Assembly (NCBI RefSeq): GCF_000156335.1
Contig: NZ_DS999214.1
Coordinates: 53,185-117,184, forward strand
From: Roseobacter sp. GAI101
GTDB lineage: Bacteria > Pseudomonadota > Alphaproteobacteria > Rhodobacterales > Rhodobacteraceae
Direction of reading: 5' to 3'
Length of the DNA stretch: 64,000 nt
The position numbers and the translations under genes were made by a program. This document shows, one piece after another, positions 60,826 to 64,000 of the stretch (position 1 is the stretch's first letter; the number at the start of each line of letters is the position of its first letter). The notes under the pieces were generated by a model. The model was not told the DNA's origin, did no database searches, and saw nothing but the letters and a program-made list of their open reading frames with translations.

Positions 60826-62151
60826 TTATTTTCCGTAAACGTAATTTGGCAACCAAAGCGCGATCTGCGGAAAGATCATGACAACGGCCAGCGCCAGCGC
60901 CATCACCCCCACGAACGGCACGATCGAACGATAGATATCCTTGATCGTGATCTCGGGCGGGGCCATGGCGCGCATCAAGAACAGGTTATAGCCAAAGGGC
61001 GGAGTCATATAGGCAATCTGGCAGGTGATCGTATAGAGCACGCCGTACCACACCAGATCAAAGCCAAGCGCACCGACCAAGGGCACGTAAAGCGGGGCGA
61101 CGATGACCAGCATCGCCGTGTCGTCCAGAAACGTACCCATGATGAGAAATGACAGTTGCATCAGGATCAGAATGACCCACGGGTTCAGACCCCATTGTTC
61201 GGTAAAGAGGTTCTCGATTGCCTTTACGGCCCCCAGCCCGTCGAACACCGCGCCGAAAGCGAGCGCCGCAAGAATGATCCACATGAACATGCAGGTGATG
61301 GCAAGCGTCTGGCGGACCGAAGTTTCAAACACCTGTCGCGTCATGCGTCCCTTGAGGACCGCGGCCAGAAACGCCGCAATCGCACCAATCGCAGAGCTTT
61401 CGACAAGTGACGTCCAGCCGTTCACAAACGGGATCATCATCACGGCAAAGATCACCACGGGCAGCAGCCCGGCACGCAGCAGCCGCAGTTTTTCACGCAT
61501 CCCGACGTCGCGTTCCTCTGCCGAAAGCGCCGGGCCCAAGTCGGGGTTCAACCGGCAACGGATGGCGATATAGATGATGAACATTGCCGCCATCATCAGG
61601 CCCGGAATGGCTCCGGCCAGCCACAACTGCCCGACCGGCTGGCGCGCGATCATCGCATAAAGCACCAGCACCACCGACGGCGGCACGAGGATGCCCAGAC
61701 TGGACCCCGCCTGAATGACGCCGGTCACCATAAGCTTGTCATAATTCCGCTTGAGCAATTCCGGCAAGGCAATCGTCGCACCAATCGCCATCCCCGCCAC
61801 GGAAAGCCCGTTCATCGCAGAAATCAATACCATCAGGCCGATCGTCCCGATCGCAAGCCCCCCTTGTATACCCCCCATCCATACGTGGAACATCTTGTAT
61901 AGATCGTCAGCGATTTTGCTTTCCGACAGTACGTATCCCATGAAGATGAACATCGGCAGCGTCAGCAAGGGGTACCACCGCATCAACCCGATGGCTGCAG
62001 AAAAACCGATGTCATAGCCACCCCGATCCCCCCACAGCAACAGGGCGGCGACAACCGCGATAAAGCCGATGGCACCGAACACCCGCTGCCCCGTCAGAAG
62101 CAGCAGCATCATGGTCGAAAACATCAGTATGGCGATCAATTCATAGGGCAT
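60826..62151 (-). CDS. dctM: TRAP transporter large permease DctM
   Basis: Inner-membrane symporter subunit with about 12 helices, 441 residues. Recognisable DctM motifs: VLSESKIADDLYKMFHVWMGGIQGGLAIGTI, AIGATIALPELLKR, GSSLGILVPPSVVLVLYA and LGTFLDDTAMLVIVAPLYVPLV. Sodium-driven uptake with DctQ and DctP. Its start overlaps dctQ by 11 bases. The operon order dctQ-dctM-dctP differs from the common P-Q-M order. Confidence 0.94.
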   Translation of the reverse strand: MPYELIAILMFSTMMLLLLTGQRVFGAIGFIAVVAALLLWGDRGGYDIGFSAAIGLMRWYPLLTLPMFIFMGYVLSESKIADDLYKMFHVWMGGIQGGLAIGTIGLMVLISAMNGLSVAGMAIGATIALPELLKRNYDKLMVTGVIQAGSSLGILVPPSVVLVLYAMIARQPVGQLWLAGAIPGLMMAAMFIIYIAIRCRLNPDLGPALSAEERDVGMREKLRLLRAGLLPVVIFAVMMIPFVNGWTSLVESSAIGAIAAFLAAVLKGRMTRQVFETSVRQTLAITCMFMWIILAALAFGAVFDGLGAVKAIENLFTEQWGLNPWVILILMQLSFLIMGTFLDDTAMLVIVAPLYVPLVGALGFDLVWYGVLYTITCQIAYMTPPFGYNLFLMRAMAPPEITIKDIYRSIVPFVGVMALALAVVMIFPQIALWLPNYVYGK

Positions 62152-62662
62152 CGCGTGTGTCCTCGTTTGACTTGAGGAAAAGGATGTCCTTGAAAAACTC
62201 GGACAGGGCTTGCAGCAACATCAGGAAGATGCCGATGCACATGGTCACCTTGACCGGCCACATATAGGGCCGCCAGGCTGTCGGGCTGCGCTCCCATCCA
62301 TATTTAAAGGAATACATCGTGGATTCGATACCGCCCCAAAGCAGAACGCCAAGATAGAAGAACAGGAAGAGGACCGTGATGCAGTCGGTCCACGCTTTCT
62401 TGCGCGGGCTCAATTCCGCATAGAACAGATCCATGCGTACATTCGCCCCCATTTGCAGCGCGTAGGGACCGCCAAGGATATAATAGCCCACCATCACGAA
62501 CTGCGCCATTTCCAACGTCCAGATCTGCGGCGATGCAAATGTCTTGTTGTAGGAAGACCAGAGCAGGATCCCCATCAGTACGAAAATGCCGTACATCATG
62601 ATCCGGCCCAAACCGTAGTTGAAGCCATCAACGATGGCGATATACTTGCGCATGGCTTTCAT
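62141..62662 (-). CDS. dctQ: TRAP transporter small permease DctQ
   Basis: Four-helix inner-membrane subunit, 173 residues. The first helix follows a short cytoplasmic N-terminus (GRIMMYGIFVLMGILLWSSY); the family motif around WTLEMAQFVMVGYYILGGPYALQMGANVRMDLFY is clear. I chose ATG 62662, which overlaps the previous gene's stop (ATGA); a longer start at 62692 would sit inside that gene. Complex partner of DctM and DctP encoded just downstream. Confidence 0.93.
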   Translation of the reverse strand: MKAMRKYIAIVDGFNYGLGRIMMYGIFVLMGILLWSSYNKTFASPQIWTLEMAQFVMVGYYILGGPYALQMGANVRMDLFYAELSPRKKAWTDCITVLFLFFYLGVLLWGGIESTMYSFKYGWERSPTAWRPYMWPVKVTMCIGIFLMLLQALSEFFKDILFLKSNEDTRDAL

Positions 62663-63414
62663 TGAGCGGCCTCGTTGCGGACTGTTGGACACACGGCGAT
62701 CAAGGAACGACCTAAGTGCCGCGCCATCTTCTGTGCCTTTACAGGCGTATCGATCAGATCATTGCGTATCTCGATCATAACCGCCGGTAACCCCTGCGAT
62801 TCACCATGTTTTTCAAGTGTGTAGGTTACGCCATCTGTCGGTGCATAGGGTTCGTTCAACGCAGATTTGAAAGACCCGTCCGTCTGCTCTTGCGCGACGA
62901 GCGCCTGCGCCGTGGCTGCATCGCTGTGACACAGAAACCCAAGATCGACATCGCGCGTGACACCGTTGAACACGGGCGTAAAGCTGTGCACCGTAACCAG
63001 TATCGGCGAATTTCTTGTATCCAGCAGGCTGGCAACCGCATCGTGAAACGGCGTGTGGACGCGATCAAAACGCGCCTGCTTTTCAGCGACACTCAGGCCC
63101 ACATTGCCGGGAACATCGTGAACCTCACTGCGCGTCGGGATGCAATCAGGGGCCGCCAAAGGCCTGTTGCAATCGTAAACCAGCCGCGAAATCCCGCCCG
63201 CGATCAGCGGGGCATCCAAAATCCTGGAAAGTCCGACCGCCACATCAAGCGCACCGATATCCCACGCGGCATGTGATCTGCGCGCAGCGGCGTCCAATCC
63301 CAGATCGTTCAAGTCAGCCGGAATGTGATCGGACGCGTGTTCGCACACCAACAACCAAGGCCCCTGCCCATTCGCGTTAGTTACCGTTGCCGCTGTCCAC
63401 TCGCTATCTGTCAC
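62659..63414 (-). CDS. N-formylglutamate amidohydrolase family protein
   Basis: Amidase of the HutG/FGase family, 251 residues. Motifs: LLVCEHASDHIPADLNDLGL with His/Glu metal ligands, HAAWDIGALDVA, LVYDCNRPL, TVHSFTPVFNG and VMIEIRNDLI. The start is GTG 63414; AGGAG lies upstream at slightly long spacing and there is no nearby ATG. First gene of the operon. Given the glutamine-synthetase-like, dehydrogenase and TRAP genes that follow, cleavage of a gamma-glutamyl or N-acyl amide is more probable than histidine degradation (no hut genes here). Confidence 0.9.
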   Translation of the reverse strand: MTDSEWTAATVTNANGQGPWLLVCEHASDHIPADLNDLGLDAAARRSHAAWDIGALDVAVGLSRILDAPLIAGGISRLVYDCNRPLAAPDCIPTRSEVHDVPGNVGLSVAEKQARFDRVHTPFHDAVASLLDTRNSPILVTVHSFTPVFNGVTRDVDLGFLCHSDAATAQALVAQEQTDGSFKSALNEPYAPTDGVTYTLEKHGESQGLPAVMIEIRNDLIDTPVKAQKMARHLGRSLIAVCPTVRNEAAQ

Positions 63415-63449
63415 TGGCTGGTGTGCTCCTGAATTTATGGCACCATCAC

Positions 63450-63485
63450 TACAGAATTTTCTAGCATGTCAAGATTTTTTCTGTA
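63450..63485. promoter_or_regulatory. Inverted repeat in the spacer before the rpiR-type gene
   Basis: TACAGAA (63450-63456) and TTCTGTA (63479-63485) form a perfect seven-base inverted repeat with a 22-base AT-rich gap, in the 116-base spacer between divergent genes. Good candidate binding site for the RpiR-type regulator controlling the catabolic operon. Inference from position. Confidence 0.6.
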
Positions 63486-63530
63486 ACCTTTACTTCAAAG
63501 CGCGCAACTCTGTACCGAAAGGAACAATTC

Positions 63531-64000
63531 TTGCACAAAAACGCATTGGTCCGTGATTTGCTGAAAGAAAAGCAGTCTGAATTGACCGCGGCTGAGCGTA
63601 AGTTATCCGCCGTGCTGCTGGACGATTCATTGTTGTCAGGGCTGCAATCGATCACGCGCCTGGCCGAATTGGCCGAAGTGTCATCGCCCACGATCATCCG
63701 GTTGGCGCGCAAGCTGGGGTTCGAAGGTTTCTCTGACATGCAAGGGGCGATCCGGAACGAAATCGGTGCCCGGATGAAGCAACCATTGGCAAAACTTGAT
63801 GCACAGGCACCAACCGACAGTCGCGGGCACATTGTCTCGCGGTTCATCGAGGCCGTATCCGGCAACATCAACCGCACCCTGGAGCGCTTGGATCTGGCCG
63901 AGTTCGACCAGGTTGCGGCCCTCTTGTCAGACCCGTCGCGTCGGCTGTACCTTCTGGGCGGGCGCATCACGCGGTCCAATGCCCACTATTTTTTCAACCA
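63531..64000 (+). CDS. RpiR/MurR-family transcriptional regulator (3' partial)
   Basis: Regulator whose C-terminus lies beyond the window. Start is TTG 63531 with AAAGGA seven bases upstream; no ATG is near. The N-terminal helix-turn-helix is typical (ELTAAERKLSAVLLDD, ITRLAELAEVSSPTIIRLARKLGFEGFSDMQ), and the beginning of the SIS sugar-phosphate-type domain is seen (SRRLYLLGGRITRSNAHYFF). Divergent from the operon at 63414, which it probably controls. In this family the ligand may be an amino or sugar phosphate; here the amine catabolite is more likely. Confidence 0.88.
   Translation, partial: MHKNALVRDLLKEKQSELTAAERKLSAVLLDDSLLSGLQSITRLAELAEVSSPTIIRLARKLGFEGFSDMQGAIRNEIGARMKQPLAKLDAQAPTDSRGHIVSRFIEAVSGNINRTLERLDLAEFDQVAALLSDPSRRLYLLGGRITRSNAHYFFN

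Noticed and set aside
1..64000. Search by eye for CRISPR arrays, tRNA and rRNA genes
   Set aside because: No regularly spaced direct repeats, no tRNA cloverleaf with conserved GGTTCGAATCC arm and no rRNA-like stretches were seen.

Overview
The window looks like a chromosomal segment of a marine-type alphaproteobacterium of the Roseobacter group (Rhodobacteraceae). This is inferred from gene content, not from a marker gene: several peptide and TRAP transporters, a Hint_2-domain protein, CsbD and YciF stress proteins, an EmrAB pump with TetR control, a che cluster with CheD and an STAS protein, and GC-rich codons with many ATGA stop/start overlaps. No rRNA, tRNA, CRISPR array or replication origin was seen.

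Layout. 1-1467: end of a branched-chain-amino-acid-type ABC operon (livG partial, livF). 1573-2684: an intact IS30-family element. 9840 down to 2800 (minus): dipeptide ABC operon dppABCDF plus an M32 carboxypeptidase, in which dppA and dppF are frameshifted. 10021-15312 (plus): GntR regulator and five tightly coupled hydrolase or reductase genes. 15578-17551 (minus): an amine/amino-acid oxidase and an XRE-cupin regulator, divergent from a second peptide ABC operon (17771-23054) ending in a hydroxyacid dehydrogenase (to 24012). 24124-26700: esterase and a small stress-protein group. 27120-32370: TetR/EmrAB efflux and an EntS-like exporter. 32576-38573: three genes I do not recognise, including a roughly 1,294-residue protein (one frameshift) with a papain-like Cys/His/Asn arrangement. 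38806-40657: ygiC/ygiB-like pair. 40795-49125 (minus): an AT-richer chemotaxis cluster (two CheY-type receivers, CheR, CheW, CheA, STAS, CheD, MCP; no CheB). 49722-53476: MarR-controlled pair of aromatic-ring flavin monooxygenases. 53477-55757: scar zone with an IS6-family remnant, a Hint-domain protein and an SDR remnant. 63414 down to 55758 (minus): amine-type catabolic operon (N-formylglutamate amidohydrolase family, TRAP transporter, glutamine-synthetase-like enzyme, aldehyde dehydrogenase, Fe alcohol dehydrogenase), divergent from an RpiR regulator cut by the window end.

How they work together. Most of the window is uptake plus catabolism of nitrogenous small molecules, arranged as regulator/operon pairs with visible palindromes in the divergent spacers. 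In all three solute-binding-protein operons a hairpin sits directly after the binding-protein gene, which would let that gene be expressed above the genes that follow. The most unusual part is the 32.5-38.6 kb locus. Twelve apparent one-base losses, ten of them in 215 bases of dppF, share one signature (a doubled G or C reduced by one), so assembly error has to be excluded before calling these genes dead.
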